DNA of 64,000 nt from the NCBI GenBank assembly GCA_032622095.1, contig CP136063.1, forward strand, positions 74,251,980-74,315,979, written 5' to 3'. Positions 63,870 to 64,000 of the stretch are shown piece by piece. Position numbers and translations under genes: made by a program. The stretch's first letter is position 1; every line of letters begins with the position of its first letter. The DNA is from Siphonodentalium dalli (taxonomy: Eukaryota > Mollusca > Scaphopoda > Gadilida > Siphonodentaliidae). The notes below the pieces were generated by a model, which worked only from the letters and a program-made list of their open reading frames with translations, had not been told where the DNA came from and did no database searches.

Positions 63870-64000
63870 CCATACACGCAGGGACGTGGCTAGAGGGTTT
63901 CCGTTGGGGGTGTCCACCTTGGGAAATTCCAACTGCATCCCCTTGAATCAGAATCAGACCAAACACAAGTTTTCCATAATTCCATTTGCACCCCCTTGCA
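63870..64000. repeat. Partial dispersed repeat at the window edge
   Basis: GGGACGTGGCTAGAGGG and GCACCCCCTTGCA are phrases typical of a common animal repeat end. Truncated by the window. Confidence 0.35.

Overview
The window looks like nuclear DNA of an invertebrate animal, most likely a mollusc or other lophotrochozoan (inference). It is AT-rich and gene-poor, with phased GT-AG introns, tRNA-derived SINE tails, many short inverted-repeat transposons and long tandem arrays. There is no bacterial-style gene packing. Nearly all short open frames are chance frames or repeat translations.

The one gene that can be reconstructed confidently is a secreted GH18 chitinase on the minus strand. Ten coding exons run from an ATG at 33793 to a TGA at 14687. 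All nine exon junctions agree in phase, giving 1602 nt and 533 residues. The order is signal peptide, complete GH18 barrel with the DGFDMDWE catalytic motif (acid Glu148), a charged Ser/Asp/Glu/His linker, and a C-terminal CBM14 chitin-binding domain with six cysteines. A TATA-containing promoter and a short non-coding first exon may lie at 43.3-43.4 kb, which would make the first intron about 9.5 kb.

Layout. 0.5-6.4 kb holds satellite-bearing repeats and hairpins. 7.3-8.5 kb is a dead hAT transposon with an 8-bp target duplication and a BED-finger transposase remnant. 9-13 kb has nested MITEs, tandem arrays and a foldback-like element. 14.7-33.8 kb is the chitinase gene, its introns filled with MITEs, SINEs and minisatellites. 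35.0-40.6 kb is a 5.65-kb near-palindrome carrying two divergent broken copies of one transposon-type gene (EEADIR / GFDATS / Cys-rich CXC). 42-43 kb holds Harbinger-like and TTAA-flanked MITEs. 44-48 kb has minisatellites, a GAT microsatellite, a possible plus-strand promoter and first exon at 47.0 kb, and a tandem duplication. 48.8-49.6 kb is a TTAA-flanked MITE that captured a LINE reverse-transcriptase fragment. 52-64 kb is more repeats, a 486-bp direct duplication and a HARBI1-like fragment near the end.

The most distinctive observation is that ends of TTAA-flanked MITEs lie 23, 23, 23, 25 and 41 nt upstream of five of the ten chitinase splice acceptors, just where a branch point (yUnAy; TTAAY fits) is expected. 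TTAA-targeting elements may have landed in branch-point TTAA motifs, with the duplicated TTAA preserving splicing. This is an inference. I see no new defence or metabolic system in the window.
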